A stretch of DNA of 64,000 nucleotides from Medicago truncatula (GCF_003473485.1 NC_053044.1:8568501-8632500); one strand, 5' to 3'. Counted from the first letter of the stretch, positions 11,191-28,639 are shown. Notes: generated by a model not told the origin, from the sequence alone. Numbers and translations are program-made.

Positions 11191-12959
11191 CTGCATACAT
11201 AAATTTAAATTCAAATATAAGGCATAACCTCCTCATAAAAAATTGCAGATTCTCTAACTAACGAATAGCATTTCTTTGGCGCACATGACATCAAATCATT
11301 TTTACAACAAGCATATGACAATGTCTATATACATGGAAAATGAATTTCCTGCACAGCTAGCAATCACTAATGCCAATGTCAGCAGTCCGATTTGTATCTG
11401 CCGATTCGGATTAGATGACTGTCAGAAAATCCGGGGCCATTTACATGCTGTTATCTATACTATTTCATTCCATCCTCCACGTTAATTGATCTATGTCGTC
11501 AACTCTTAGGGGGTGTTTGTTTCAAGGTTAAGAATGACATTCCCGGGAATACATGGCTAGGGAATGATTATACCCATGTTTGTTATGAGGTTGAGAAAAA
11601 AATATTCCTGGGTATAAAGGTTCCTGGGAATGGAGTAACTTCCCATAACTTCCATTATTCCCATGAATATATTCCCATGTAAAGAGATGGGAATGTGCAT
11701 TCCCATGATATTATGCATAGATTTAAAAAAAAAAATTGTAACTTCCAATTTTTCCAGGAATGTCAAGTTATTTGCCAAACACTTTTTTTAACAAATACCC
11801 AAGAATCAAATTTTCATATTTTCATTCCCGGGTATGTTATTCCTGGGAATAATTTGTGTTTCCCAAAAACAAACGCCCCCTTAATAATTAAAAAGGAAAC
11901 ACCACTAAATTCAACATAATACACCTTAACGAATATAATGGATTTGGATCCTCTCATGTTTGAATCAAACGCAGGCGTCTTGTTGATCATCTCACCATTA
12001 AAATTTATTGGACCCCACTTGCATATTTTGAAATTGGTAAGGCCAATACATTTTAATAGTGAGATGATTTACATAACCCTCTCATGTTTAATTCAAACAT
12101 TAGAGAATCCAAATCCAATCCAATCATAATAATGACCTTACTAACACAACCATAATCATAATGATAATCATACAATTTCTTAACCCAGTCAGCAACATGA
12201 ACTTAACTAACCTCATAATCACGAAAACATAAACCATCATTGATCAACCAAATTCAAAACTCTTTTTAGTACCTTTTGAACAAAATTACAATCAATAACA
12301 TACGTGACTTCAGACGTAATTATGATTGAAATGGAAACATTTTTAATGATCTAAAGATTATGATTGATTTACGATACAAAAAATCTTTACAATGACGATG
12401 AATTAAATTAAAAAAATATAAATTTAGATAGACAAAAATAAGAAAATATCCATAAATCATGATATCATACTATATTTAAAACATCTAAAAAAGTTACATT
12501 GATCAGCAACATAAGCATAACAAAACCTTATAAAAACATAAACCATCATTGATGAACTAAATAAATAACCGTCAAATAAGATCCAATAATACCATAACGT
12601 AATTTCCAATCATCGTTAATTCACAATCATCACCCATATATTCAAATCCAAAAGATCCAATAACAACAGCAACAAAAACAAAAACATTGTCAAAAAAACA
12701 CAACAACAAAATAATATTTACCTAAAAAAACAAAAAAACTCAAATCCATAAACAAATCCTTAAATCCGAAAATTCAGCTCAAATCGAATAAAAAACACAC
12801 CTTGGATCAATCGATCTGTAACACTAAAAAAACACAAAACTCAAATCCACAACAAAAATATCAACTTTTTCACAATTTAAATCTGAAAAAACAACACATA
12901 ATTTTTTTAAGAAAAATAAAAAAATTGAAGAAATTAGTTACTGAATCTGGTGATTATAC
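11191..12959 (-). other. Long intron in the 5' leader of the kinase gene
   Basis: The acceptor (tatgcag) lies just after 11191 in gene direction, and the coding exon starts 23 nt later. The donor cttcacag/gtataatc is at 12960/12959. Leader introns of this size are common in plant housekeeping genes. The intron hosts a 372-bp MITE; the rest is AT-rich without ORFs. Confidence 0.65.
11509..11880. mobile_element. PIF/Harbinger (Tourist-like) MITE
   Basis: Terminal inverted repeats gggggtgtttgttt and aaacaaacgccccc, with a TTA duplication at 11506-11508 and 11881-11883. Long internal complementarity (cattcccgggaat words on both arms) makes it a potential hairpin. 372 bp, no ORF. Confidence 0.85.
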
Positions 12960-13120
12960 CTGTGAAGATTGAATTGAAGGATCGGGAAGTTGAATGAAGA
13001 GTTGGAATCGAAATTAACACGCCATTGATAGATTGGGATTGAGATTGCTGTGCTAAGTGTTTTTTTCAGATTTGGGGAAGTGAAAAATGAAAGGAAAAGA
13101 GTGAAAAAGGTTTTTATATG
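12960..13120 (-). promoter_or_regulatory. Promoter and untranslated first exon of the kinase gene
   Basis: On the minus strand a TATA box catataaaaa (13110-13120) is followed by a pyrimidine-rich leader starting about 13085 and a splice donor at 12960. Positions and composition fit a plant first exon; no expression data. Confidence 0.6.
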
Positions 13121-13249
13121 AAGAAAGAGATGATGAATGAGATGGGAGATGATTTGTACGGTGGAGATTGCGTTGGATGTGGGAGATGAAGATGGATTGT
13201 GATAGATGGGAGTGTAGAGGATAATGTAACAGATGATCTTAATCATGAC

Positions 13250-14026
13250 ACATGTCTTGGTTTTTATTTTCTTATCTTACATAAATATAAACATAAAAAT
13301 ATATACTACAAATTCAAAGTCGATAAAAATAAAAATGATGAACTTGTTAACAAATTTAGATATCTATGTTAATAAAATAAAACAACAAAATATATATGCT
13401 TACTAATGTGATTATATTCAAATCTTTTATACACTTATGTCTTCGGATATGCAAACATTGATGACGTCAAAGTAATTGATTAGATATGCATTTGATTGAA
13501 ATTGATCTTTCAACGCGAGTCAGATAAACATCGCATTAAGACGAAAATAAAAAACATACCGTATAAAGACGGAAAAATCAAAACAAACAAAATCAATGTT
13601 AAGACGGCGAAATCACAAAAAAAAAAAAAAATGTATGAACATATGTGAAAATCACTTATTTAACTATAAAGAGAAATCTTGTCAAAAAAACAAACTATAA
13701 AGAGAAATAATTTTTTTTTCCTAAAGCATACTACTCTTTAATAACTTTAAATGGTTTCCTAAAAAAAATAACTTTAAATGGTAAATTTTAATAAAAATTT
13801 GTCTATTTAGTTATATAAAAATTGAAGCATTTGCTTTTTTACATATAATTTTTTTAGTTTGAAAACTTAAAGACTTTCCAGAAAATATTAGTTAGCAAAA
13901 CCCATAAAATAATAATTTTTTAAAAGAAGAATGAATTTTGTATTTTTTTGAAAAAGAATGTATTTTGTTTTTGACAAGAGGTAAAAGAATATATAAAAAA
14001 TTAGGCAAAATTATATGTTGTGTCAC
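13250..14026. other. Intergenic DNA with two micro-insertion scars
   Basis: No gene. At 13662-13708 the repeat aactataaagagaaat flanks cttgtcaaaaaaaca; at 13741-13781 ataactttaaatgg flanks tttcctaaaaaaa. See findings. Confidence 0.5.
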
Positions 14027-14293
14027 GTAACTTAATTTAACCGTTTGATCTTTTATTTTTTTATTTTAATTTTGTCTTTTTGACCATTTTTATATTCATT
14101 TTGAAGCTTCAAATCTAATATTGTTGTGCAAACATAGAAGAAGATCATATATTTAAATATTGATAGGCCATATTAAAATAACACAATGAATTTGAAGATT
14201 GAAAATTCATATACAAATTGATCAAAACAATAAAATTGAAGTTAAAAAAAGATAAAAGACCAAACTGTTAACCAAAGTTAAATTAAGAGACTA
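14027..14293. repeat. Inverted-repeat (MITE-like) sequence
   Basis: Left arm about 14027-14104 (cttaatttaaccgtttgatc) pairs with right arm about 14212-14293 (gaccaaactgttaaccaaag). Arms are imperfect, about 80 nt. No target duplication identified. Confidence 0.5.
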
Positions 14294-14856
14294 AATTATA
14301 AAATACATTCAAAGAATATTATAAAATATTATATGTTCTATTGAGACAATCCATGTCGGTTGGGTGAAGTGGAGTACACGTGAAGGCTACTTCCGGTTGC
14401 AAGAGGTAAGAAGGTATGCATTTCAAAGTGAAACGGAAGATTTGTTTAGTAGCAAATGATTAGAAATTTTTTGCACATTGATAGATAGTGGAACAAACGT
14501 GGTAGGATGTCATTTGCAAAATGATCACTATTTTTAAACTAAAACTATCTCTAATACACCAATGATTTTGAACATATTTTTGCATATTTATTTCACATCT
14601 TATTTTATCTCTAATATCTTTTTCTTTATCACATAACTAAAATATTTGATCTATCACGTTAATATTTGGAATCTTTTTCTCTCTACATCCAATGAGGTGT
14701 TCATCAAACACTTTTTTTTAAAATATCATTGGTTAAAACATATATGATTTAATTCCTCTTTAGGTGTGGTGTTCAATTCACATGCTTTCAGGTACATACT
14801 CTTTCAAGAGTGGTAGAAAAGAAATATTATTGATGTAAATGAGGATATTATAGTTA

Positions 14857-15531
14857 ATGTGTTGGCCTTGTGTTATGAAATGTGGTGCACTAGAAATAAA
14901 AAAATGTATTGAGGGAACTAGAATTGATGTGGTTACCACCGTACAAAAGGCACAAAAATTCGTTATTAACTTTAATAGTGCTAGTACGATGTTATTGGAG
15001 ACGTTAAGTGGAGGTCCAAACATACCCATATCATATGTTCACTGGACACTTTCTGGTAGTGGTTGCTATAAGCTAAATGTTGATGCAGCAGGTCTAATAG
15101 AGGGGGGTAAATGGGGTGTTGATGTTGTTGTGAGAGATTATATATGAAGGTGTTGTTGTTGCTCCTAGTTGATGTCAAGTCTTTTGATTACTAGATTTAG
15201 AGGTAAGAAAAGTTTTAGCTATGCGGAAGGGGTTGAAATTTGCAAAAGACATATCTTTTTTGAATCTTATAATAGAATCAGATGTTTCTAATGTGGTTCA
15301 GGTGATGAACACTCATCAACAATATCCCAACTATGTTGGATCTATTATTGAAGATTGCATTAATTTTAATGTCTTTTTTAGTAGTTTAAGTTATTTACAT
15401 GTTAGGCGTGACAGAAACCACGCTATCCATTATTAAGGATTTAAAAGATTCCAACTTATTTTTTACAGTCTTGACTTTTAATTTATTGTAAGACTTTTGT
15501 TAATAAAATTTTCTTAATGTAAAAAAAAAAA
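14857..15531 (+). mobile_element. 3' end of a LINE with RNase H (RVT_3) domain, decayed
   Basis: Frames read WTLSGSGCYKLNVDAAG, GGKWGVDVVVRD, then LIIESDVSNVV and HVRRDRNHA, the order seen in RVT_3 RNase H domains at the C-terminus of one plant LINE group. Broken by stops and a frameshift near 15150-15220. It ends in an A run at about 15520-15531. Confidence 0.65.
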
Positions 15532-15544
15532 AACTTTTCTTTGG

Positions 15545-17645
15545 AATAACGAATGTGTGTATTACTTTTACCAAATTAGTAAGGGCCTTTCTAAGGCTGG
15601 TCGAGAGGTTTTAATTAAATCGGTGCTTCAATCCATACCAACTTACTTCATGAGTCTGTTTACTCTACAATCGTCTTTGTGTGATAAAATTGAAAAAATG
15701 TTAATTCTTTTTTGTGGGGTCACTGAGGGTCACAGAACAAAGGAATTAATTGGCTATCTTGGGATAAACTTTCCATGCACAAAAAAGATAGCGGTATGGG
15801 TTTTAAAAGTCTAGGAACTTTTAATACTGCTATGTTGGGGAAGCAAGGCTGGAGAATTATGACTAATCCGAGACACGCTTATCTATAGAATTTATAAAGC
15901 CAAGTATTTTTCGAGATGCAATTTTCTTGACTCAATTTTAGGCCATAATCCTAGTTTTGTTTGGCGAAGTATCTGCAATTCCAAATTCATTTTAAGAGCA
16001 AGTAGCAGATGGCGAATAGGTGATGGGAACATGAAATAATTGTTCTATTCTCTATGTTGTTGTTGGCTTTTGAATGTGCTAGTTTTGAGTCCGTTTTACA
16101 CAGCTTGTGCTAAGTCCTTTTGGATTTTAATAAAAAATAAAAATCTTAAAGGTCAAAGAACTATATATAAAATTTCTTTTTTTTTTTTTTCGCAAAAAAA
16201 TGACTTTTAAATTATGTTATTCGAGCAACTGAACTGAACCTAACGAGCCGAACCGAGTTGTTTGCGAACTCGAACCGAGTCGAGTTCGAGCTGAAAAATA
16301 TGTTCGTAACGAACTAGAGTCGAGTTTCGAGCTGAACAAAATTTTATCGAGTCGAGCTCAGACAGGTTCAATTTGACTCATCTCATTTCCAGCCCTACCG
16401 GTGTGGAATAATAATTGGTTACTGGATAATATTATTATTACACCGCCGGTCAGTGATGGTTCTACTTTAGCAGATTTGCGAGTAAAAGACTGCCTGCTAC
16501 AAGATCTAAAAGCCTGGAATGTTCCTTTTATGCAAGCTAATTTCAGTCCGCAGTTGGTAGAACACATAATACAAACACCTCTCTATCCTTCTGTGACAGA
16601 AGATCATTTAATTTGGAAGAAGGAAATAGATGGTGAATACTCGGTTAGAAGTGCATATCGTATGTGTATGCAGGAAATCTTTGAAGTACCTCATTTTAAG
16701 ATTTCCGGTTCTTGGGATATAATTTGGAGATTAAAAATGCCACTGCGAGTTAAAAACTTTATTTGGAGAATTCGTAGGAATTGTATTCCAACTCAAATGC
16801 GACTCCGAGACAAAGGGGTTAATTGTGATACTGTTGTTCATTGTGTAACTCTGAAGAAGAGGATACTCTCCACCTCATTTTTCATTGCCCTAGTAGATGT
16901 TCTGTTTGGAGTATGTGGGAAGGATATTCTTCCATATCTGCTATTTTAAGCCAAGATTATGACAACAAAACAATTGTTTTTAAAATTCTGCAGGTGTTGG
17001 CAGCCGAAGATGTAGCAACCTTTTGTTGCATTCTTTGGAGCATTTGGAAGCAAAGGAACAATAAGGTGTGGAAAAAGGTTACCTGCAAACGCCTTTGTTC
17101 TATCTCGCGCGAAAGACAGCTTGCATGAGTGGAAATTGGCTAGAAATCTGCAGCAAATAGATTTTGTGCCTCGGCAGCAACATGGTATTGATGCATCCTT
17201 TTCGAAGCACCTGAACAAGGTTGGATTAGGCATGTATATTAGAGATGAACATGGTACTTTTGTCCTTGCCAAAATTGATTGGGTTAGTCCCATATGTGAA
17301 GTTCATATTGGAGAAGCTCTTGGATTGATTTCATCACTAGAGTGGGTGCATGAGCTCAACATGGGACCTATTGACCTTGAGATGGATGCAAGAGAGTGGT
17401 GGTGGATAGTTTTTTTTATCTTATCGACATGATGTTATCGAATTTGGTATCATTATCCAAAATTGTAAAACTCTCTTTAGGCATTATTATGAAAACTCGA
17501 CTGTTAAGTTTGTACGGAGACAAATAAATGAGGTTGCTCAAAAATTAGCTAAGGTGGGCTTATTGTCAACTAGTCTTCAGGTTCTGTTTAAAATACTTTG
17601 ATCAATGAAATGTTACAAATTTGTTTTCTCTAAAAAAAAAAAACC
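15545..17645 (+). mobile_element. Second decayed LINE: RT end, zf-RVT, RNase H
   Basis: GLSKAGREVLIKSVLQSIPTYFMS is a hallmark of the RT C-terminal region. It is followed by frameshifted RIYKAKYFSRCNFLDS, the zf-RVT block VRSAYRM ... IFHCPSRCSVW, LWSIWKQRNNKVW and an RNase H-like tail. Several frameshifts and stops. The A tail is at about 17632-17643. It differs from the LINEs at 3.8 and 58 kb, which end without RNase H. Confidence 0.7.
16041..16390. repeat. Insertion rich in cgagtcgagttcgagct words inside the LINE
   Basis: It interrupts the LINE reading frame between the RT-side and zf-RVT pieces. The right half is a run of overlapping gagtcgag/gagctcg words also common in other plant dispersed repeats. 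Ends not resolved. Confidence 0.4.
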
Positions 17646-18173
17646 AAACCCTCCATTTATATTAATCAAAGGGTTGAGATTGATCCAATTAAAAATATCA
17701 CATGAGCCATTTTTACTTTCGCCAAATCCCTAATTTTGTCGTGACACCTTGTTATGTTCATTTATCATCAATGTACGTATAGTTAACCACATATTTGAAT
17801 TGCATTAACATTTCAGATTAATATCAAAATTTGATGTGTAAATTATGTCAAAAATTTCTCTTCCCTATCTAGTCTAGTACGTATTAAAATTTGTAGTAAT
17901 CTAAAATGGCCTAGACACTGTCCATTATCTCCCATTTGTGCAGGCTTGGGGCATGCATTTATTTGTATTGATTAAACATTCTACCACCTGTATCATCTAA
18001 CTTAGAATCAAATTGCCGTCGCAAGTAAAAGATGGCATCCATGGTTAGAGTATGCCAAATAATATAAGAAGAAAAAAATTGTCATTTTCTATTTGCTTTT
18101 TTCCTTTGTCTTTTCAGCTCTTAATGACCAAGTCTTTTCTTCAATTACTATAACACAATCTCTTAACTTTCTA
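17646..18173. other. Upstream region of the beta-glucosidase gene
   Basis: AT-rich, no ORF or repeat recognised. Presumed promoter-proximal DNA. Confidence 0.4.
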
Positions 18174-18183
18174 AATATAAAAG
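18174..18183 (+). promoter_or_regulatory. TATA box of the beta-glucosidase gene
   Basis: aatataaaag, 57 bp before the ATG at 18240, leaving a short leader of about 25-30 nt. Spacing is normal for a plant gene. Confidence 0.6.
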
Positions 18184-18239
18184 CTTTTAATCTTCTTATT
18201 TATGTATGCATAAGGTGAAGAAAGTTTCAAATTGGAACA

Positions 18240-23436
<5,197 letters not shown>

Positions 23437-24179
23437 ACTTGCCCTTAGCATTAAAGAGGATTCAAGAGAAAATAGATATGAATCAAGTGCTCCATTCTTG
23501 ATCAAAGTTATATTTGGATTTGTGTTATTAAGCAATGATATATACTTCGATGGTTCATTGAATTGGCCAAGAATAAATTTTATTGTTATGTGTGATGCAT
23601 TTCTTGATACCTTTAGAATTAGATTGTGTCTTTTGATTTTTCACTATTACAATTTTCGCAAAATATAATTTCAATGGATAAGAAACGACAAATTTAACTA
23701 AATTTGACGTAGATGGTTGGACATTCTACTCACACTAAGTCTGACGTGATTTTACTCTAAATTCTCTACTTCGTACTAAGTTTAATAAAAAGGAAGTCCG
23801 ATTGATCGAAGGGAACAACATATTAGGAAGCTAATTATAATTTAAAACCCATAGAAAGTTTAGCATAAAAATTGCTATCGTATTCAATTCAATAATACTT
23901 ATACATAAGAATATGAGCATTGATATGCGAAAGCACAATCAATTTAAACAAGCTTAAACTAAAAACAACATATAGTCTTAATATGCTTCAGACCAAACAA
24001 TAACAACCACTCCCCAATGGTTTTAGGCCTATAGCCTATACCATTTACATTACAAATTGAAAAATAATTAAAATCGAATTACACCCATCAAATAGAATGT
24101 GCTAGGTACCGTACAATAGTAAATCATGAACAAAGACAACACAAACAAGGAAATAAAAGGCATGGTTCCAAGTTCCAAC
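23437..24179. other. Convergent 3' intergenic region, duplicated at 39136-40040
   Basis: It lies between the stop codons of the beta-glucosidase and a minus-strand PELPK gene. It aligns closely over its length with 39136-40040, which differs chiefly by a 160-bp MITE. No gene seen. Confidence 0.7.
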
Positions 24180-25262
24180 TTAAGGCGTGGTGGTTGGAAC
24201 GACTTTTGGAGTTTCTAGGATTTTAGGTAGCTCAGGTTTTGGAAATTCAGGAACCTTAGGCAATTCTAGCTTAGGTAACTCTGGTACTTTAGGAATCTCG
24301 GGTTTTGTCAATTCAGGAACCTTAGGCTGCTCTAGTTTAGGTAACTCGGGGACTTTAGGGAAGTTGGATTTTGGCATTTCGGGAATCCTAGGCAACTCAG
24401 GTTTAGGTAATTCAGGAACTTTAGGAAACTCAGGTTTTGTCAATTCATGAGTTTTAGGTAATTGAGGCTTAGGTAACTCAGGGATTTTGGACAATTCAGG
24501 TTTTGGCAATTCGAAAACTTTAGATAGCCTTGGTTCATGTAACTCAGGGGCTTTAGGAAGCTCGTGTTTTTGAAGTTCGGGAACCTTAGGAACCTCCGAC
24601 TTAGGTAACTCAGGGGCTTTAGGAAGCTCGGGTTTCGGAAATTCGGGAACATTAAACTTAGGTAGTTCAGGCTTTGGCATTTCAGGTACTTTAGGAATTT
24701 CAGGTTTTGTCAATTCAGGAACCTTAGGTTGCTCTAACTTCGGTGATTCAGGGATTTTAGGTAGTTCGGGTTTTGGCAATTCAGGAACATTAAACTTAGG
24801 CAGTTCATGCTTTGGCATTTCAGGTACTTTAGGAATTTCAGGTTTTGGCAATTCAGGAACCTTAGGTTGCTCTAGTTTAGGTGATTCGGGAATTTTAGGT
24901 AGCTCGGGTTTGGGCAATTCAGGAACATTAAACTTGGGTAGTTCAGGTTTTGGCAATTCCGGCACCTTAGGAATTTCTAACTTTGGCATTTCAGGTACGT
25001 TTGGTAAATCAGATTTTGGCAACTCAGGAACATTAATCTTAGGAAAATCAGGCTTTGGTAATTCAGGTACATTGGGAAAATCTGGCTTTGGTAATTCAGG
25101 TAAAGAAGGTTTTGGTAGAGGTGGAAAATCAAGTTTTGGAAACTGAGGTATGTTTGACTCTAGAAGATTTCGTGCCCCGGCAACCCTTGTGTTACTATTT
25201 GTTGACAATAAAGCTAGAAACATAAATGAAAAAATGATTGTTGACAAATTGATGGAAGCCAT
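24180..25262 (-). CDS. PELPK repeat proline-rich cell-wall protein, copy A
   Basis: Single exon, 360 aa, the longest of the four. Signal peptide about 1-29 (ending near RVAGA), linker RNLLESNIPQFPKLDFPPLP, then about 300 residues of P-E-x-P-K pentads. A higher-order 46-residue unit (138 bp) beginning ELPKFNVPELPKPELPK is repeated in tandem (DNA about 24648-24785 and 24786-24923), pointing to unequal exchange as the source of length change. It differs from copy B at 40041 by a 5-residue segment near the N-terminus and 11 residues near the C-terminus, plus substitutions. Secreted wall protein by family; function inferred. Its ATG is followed upstream by a TATA at 25361-25369. Confidence 0.9.
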   Translation of the reverse strand: MASINLSTIIFSFMFLALLSTNSNTRVAGARNLLESNIPQFPKLDFPPLPKPSLPELPKPDFPNVPELPKPDFPKINVPELPKSDLPNVPEMPKLEIPKVPELPKPELPKFNVPELPKPELPKIPESPKLEQPKVPELPKPEIPKVPEMPKHELPKFNVPELPKPELPKIPESPKLEQPKVPELTKPEIPKVPEMPKPELPKFNVPEFPKPELPKAPELPKSEVPKVPELQKHELPKAPELHEPRLSKVFELPKPELSKIPELPKPQLPKTHELTKPEFPKVPELPKPELPRIPEMPKSNFPKVPELPKLEQPKVPELTKPEIPKVPELPKLELPKVPEFPKPELPKILETPKVVPTTTP

Positions 25263-25360
25263 TGTTTGATCGAGTTGATGTGAAGAACTTCAAATTGATG
25301 CTATTTGCAAATGATTTTGATATGCTTTGTAGTATGTTACTTCTTGTGTTATATGTGTGC

Positions 25361-25369
25361 CTTTTATAG
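25361..25369 (-). promoter_or_regulatory. TATA box of PELPK copy A
   Basis: ctataaaag on the minus strand, about 100 bp before the ATG, as in the gene at 1028. Relative to copy B, about 46 bp just upstream is missing. Part of that stretch is recognisable in the gene at 1028, so this copy most likely lost it. Confidence 0.65.
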
Positions 25370-25529
25370 ATGAAATTTTGTACATTTAAATATAGTTAGT
25401 TCAACTTATTGCCTATAAAATAAAATCCGTTTGGAATCATTGTTAGTAAACCAACCTACCTACATCAAAACCATAGACAAACTTCAATGCATTGCCAACA
25501 AACAATGTTTGACCTATAGTATGGTTCTT

Positions 25530-25860
25530 TGAATTTCAAGCTTAAATATTTTCCAGTTCTTGGTCTCGAATGCTACCTAAGCCTTCCTACTTTTTAGAAT
25601 TCATTGGCTTTCCTCACATTTTATTACATGTTTAATTAGAACTCCTTCCATTATAATTTTTTTTATAGTATTGAATTATTATTTTTAAACTATTTGTAAT
25701 TAGAAAATATATAATAATAAAGTGGAAGATATTTTGGAACAAATATACACAAACCTTAGTGCATATTTGAAATCACAATCAGTGTGACAAAATCCCAGCA
25801 ACAACATTGTGATTTCGAGTAAGCTCCAACGTGTAGCACAATGTAATTTTATCAAACTTG
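25530..25860 (+). pseudogene. Beta-glucosidase relic: exon 4 and intron 6 pieces
   Basis: gaatttcaagctta then cagttcttggtctcgaat (25530-25580) matches exon 4 ([15 protein letters not shown]). About 25760-25860 matches a unit of the intron 6 tandem repeat. Frame is lost. First part of a decayed second beta-glucosidase; it continues at 28370 after an insertion of about 2.5 kb. Confidence 0.65.
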
Positions 25861-25939
25861 CCTTCACTTTAAATGTGTAATCTATGCAGCATTTAAATAG
25901 TGTTTTTTTTTTAAGAAGATCATTTAAATACGTATAATA

Positions 25940-26212
25940 CTCCCTCCGTTCTAAATTGTATGACATTTTGGGCATTTCACACATATTAAGAAATGTAATT
26001 AATATTGTTTGAGAAAGAGATATTACGCGTTGTTTTACAAAATTATCCTTAATAAATGATATGTGAAAGATAAATGAAAGAAGAAAGAGTAATAAATAGT
26101 TAAGGATATAATAGGAAAAGTAACATTAATGTTTCATTGCTATTGTAAAACGACATATAATTTGGGACAATTTTTTTATTCTAAAGTGACATATAATTTG
26201 GGACGGAGGGAG
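25940..26212. mobile_element. Stowaway-like MITE
   Basis: Starts ctccctccgt, ends acggagggag, TA duplicated on both sides (25938-25939, 26213-26214). 273 bp. Same family as 33559 and 37404 but in the opposite orientation. Confidence 0.8.
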
Positions 26213-26589
26213 TACTAAACAGTGTCCTTAGTACATTGGTTAAACAACTAAAACAAGTACTTCCTCCGTCCCATATTATAAGCGGAAAAAAAAAAATCAC
26301 ACTTATTAAGAAAACTAAAACATAGTAGTTTGCAACATAGTTTCTTGTGTTATCCTTGAAATAAGTTTTATAGGAAGATGTAAAAATAATTTTCATTGGT
26401 TATTGCTTATTGAGAAAATGAAAGAGAGAGCAAATTGAATGCACTTTGCATTTAATTTTCCTTTGGAAAAAATAATTTTTTGAAACAACATTATTAAATA
26501 TGATAAAAGGACGACTTTTGAAACTTAAAGTACGGCTTTGGGAAAAACGAAAAACTTAAAGGACCTTTAGATGCATTTGACCTTGTTTT

Positions 26590-26760
26590 TTTTTTTTTTT
26601 TTTTGAAAACTCGGTATCCGATCCAAGAATCGACTAATCCGAGGGGACCAATCCCACCGCCCACTTGCGGGGGCCCCGTTTAAAGCCAGAGCATGCTCTG
26701 TATGGACTTAGCCCATCGAAATTAGCACAAGAGGGAATCGAACCTGAGGCCTCTGGAGGA
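26590..26760 (-). mobile_element. tRNA-derived SINE, exact 17-bp target duplication
   Basis: gcatttgaccttgtttt at 26573-26589 and again at 26761-26777. Poly-T on the left; the reverse complement contains the B-box-like ggttcgattcc and a 171-nt body with a gggcccccgcaagtgggc segment. No coding capacity. Confidence 0.85.
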
Positions 26761-26911
26761 GCATTTGACCTTGTTTTAACTTAATGAAAGTTGTCTTTAC
26801 TATAAAAAAAATAAAATAGAAGACAATTGATAACAAATATCAAATGGAAGAATGAACTGGTTAATTGGATTGAACATAAAAAAACATATTCTAAGCCATG
26901 ACAATGGAAAG

Positions 26912-27524
26912 CCCAAAATACGTTTCGTACATGAAAATCAGCCAGCCCAAAATACGTTCCGTACATGAAAATCGTCATCTAAATCTATATCATAGAAGAA
27001 GTTTGTATTTTGCTCCCTCATTCGACAAAAATAATTTAGCAATGCTTTGCCGTCTCCTCCTTTTCCAATGACACACCTTTCTCTGTTAACATAATTCCTA
27101 ACATCTCTTTCACAAAATGCTACATTTTCATAACCTCCAGCGTCTCTAACAATAGTCTGAAAAGTATTGTTGATCCTCACGCCCGCTTCATCATTGATTT
27201 GGATTGTTCTCTTTGCATGCATGTTCATTGATTCGGAAGTGTCTTCAATGTAAATGGTACTCCCGACACACGATGTCCTTCTCTTGACCAAGATAGCATG
27301 AAGTACTTGAGATTCCCATCCTCTCATTTCTTTGATGTTCTAATCTTCCAATCAAAACCCTTTTTAGAAGCATATTCTTTATAAAATAATTTCACCTACT
27401 CTACAGATGAAAAGGACATCCCTGATGAGGGCTCGCAACTTGCTTGTTCACCACTAAAGCTATCAACTCCATTAGCTTCACCATCAAAACCATTACAAAC
27501 ATCAAAATTGTTTGGACTATCCAT
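26912..27524 (-). pseudogene. FAR1-RELATED SEQUENCE (FRS)-type pseudogene
   Basis: From ATG 27524 the reverse strand reads MDSPNNFDV, then LFYKEYASKKGFDWKIRTSKK (FAR1 DNA-binding domain), a frameshift, then DAGGYENVAFCERDVRNYV and NYFCRMREQNTNFFYDIDLDDD leading to HVRNVFWA, the order found in FRS proteins. At least three in-frame stops and one frameshift. The HVRNVFWA segment is duplicated in tandem by about 32 bp at 26913-26975. The family consists of transcription factors domesticated from MULE transposases; this copy is dead. Confidence 0.8.
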
Positions 27525-28369
27525 AAACTTTCAATAATGAGTGGTAACCAAATCTGCACAAATTACCCTAATTAGATCCCTCATAAATTATGTCTGAAAA
27601 AATCATTTTCATCTCAATAACAACAAATTATGTCTCAAAAAATCATTTTAATCTCTATAGCAACAAATTATGTCTAAAAAAATCATTTTCATGTCAATAA
27701 CAACATTTAATTCTTCCCTAAATAAAAAAACAACATTTAATTCTTAAAAGGGAATTGGGACTATGATTTTTTTCCCAACCAATGTCATCATCAAAAGAAA
27801 CTTCTAAATCCTATCTCTTTTTTCTTTTTACTGAAAAAAAAAAAATACCATTCCTAAATATATATAGAAAAAGTCACAAAATTGGAATAAAGACATCGAT
27901 CTATATACAATACTAACAAAGTTAGATTTGGACATCTTCAACAAGTAACATCAACAAAAAAAAAAAAATCAGTACATGAACATGGTTCTTCATTTGGAGC
28001 TATTGGTGAAGAGAGTGGAAGATTGGTTAACAAATCTAGAGGGATGGGTTAAATGAAGAAACCGTAAATGAGAGAGGAAGAAATTTGTTTTCTTTCTAAA
28101 ATAATGAGAGAGAAAAGTGTTGATTGACATTAAAGAATAAAAAATGGGGAGAGCGGGAATATAGAGGGGTAAATTGGGGAGGGCGGGAACTTACTTAACA
28201 TAGAAAGAGAAAATAATAATTTTTTATTGCTCTAAGCATACATTGTAAAGAAAGTTGTAAAAATTTGGATGTTAGTATATATTCCTCTTTATGAAATTAT
28301 TACGGTATCGTCATGTACGTGTAAGTGTGGTATTTGATGCTCACGTGTCTACGCACCATATACTTAAGG
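27525..28369. other. Intergenic DNA, no gene seen
   Basis: AT-rich. A phrase acaaattatgtct(c/g)aaaaaatcattt recurs about three times in 27580-27700. A purine-rich stretch at 28000-28200 shows no ORF. Confidence 0.4.
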
Positions 28370-28490
28370 TAGCTGCAAATGTTCATATTTTGATTTTCTA
28401 GAAGCAAGATTTTGCATATTATGCTTAACTATGCTTCAACGAAATTTGGTGTCAGAGTTGAGCTTTCAGCTTTGGATTACTTTAAAGGTT
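28370..28490 (+). pseudogene. Beta-glucosidase exon 7 relic
   Basis: gttcatattttgattttctag-aagcaagattttgcatattatgc matches the intron 6/exon 7 border at 20870-20925 ([11 protein letters not shown]), followed by a decayed [11 protein letters not shown] region. Multiple mutations; it stops matching near 28490. Confidence 0.7.
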
Positions 28491-28639
28491 TACATCAGAT
28501 TTACATCATATTCATCTCCAGATCCAATCACTAATGATTTAACTACTGATAACTGAAATTACAAATAACATAATCATTCTAAGCTTTAAAACATACAAAA
28601 TGACTATGAGTTGGATGGACTGACCACCTCTTCAATCTT

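Noticed and set aside
12938-13246. 102-aa minus-strand ORF upstream of the kinase
   Set aside because: It overlaps the TATA, leader and splice donor and has no similarity; interpreted as untranslated exon.
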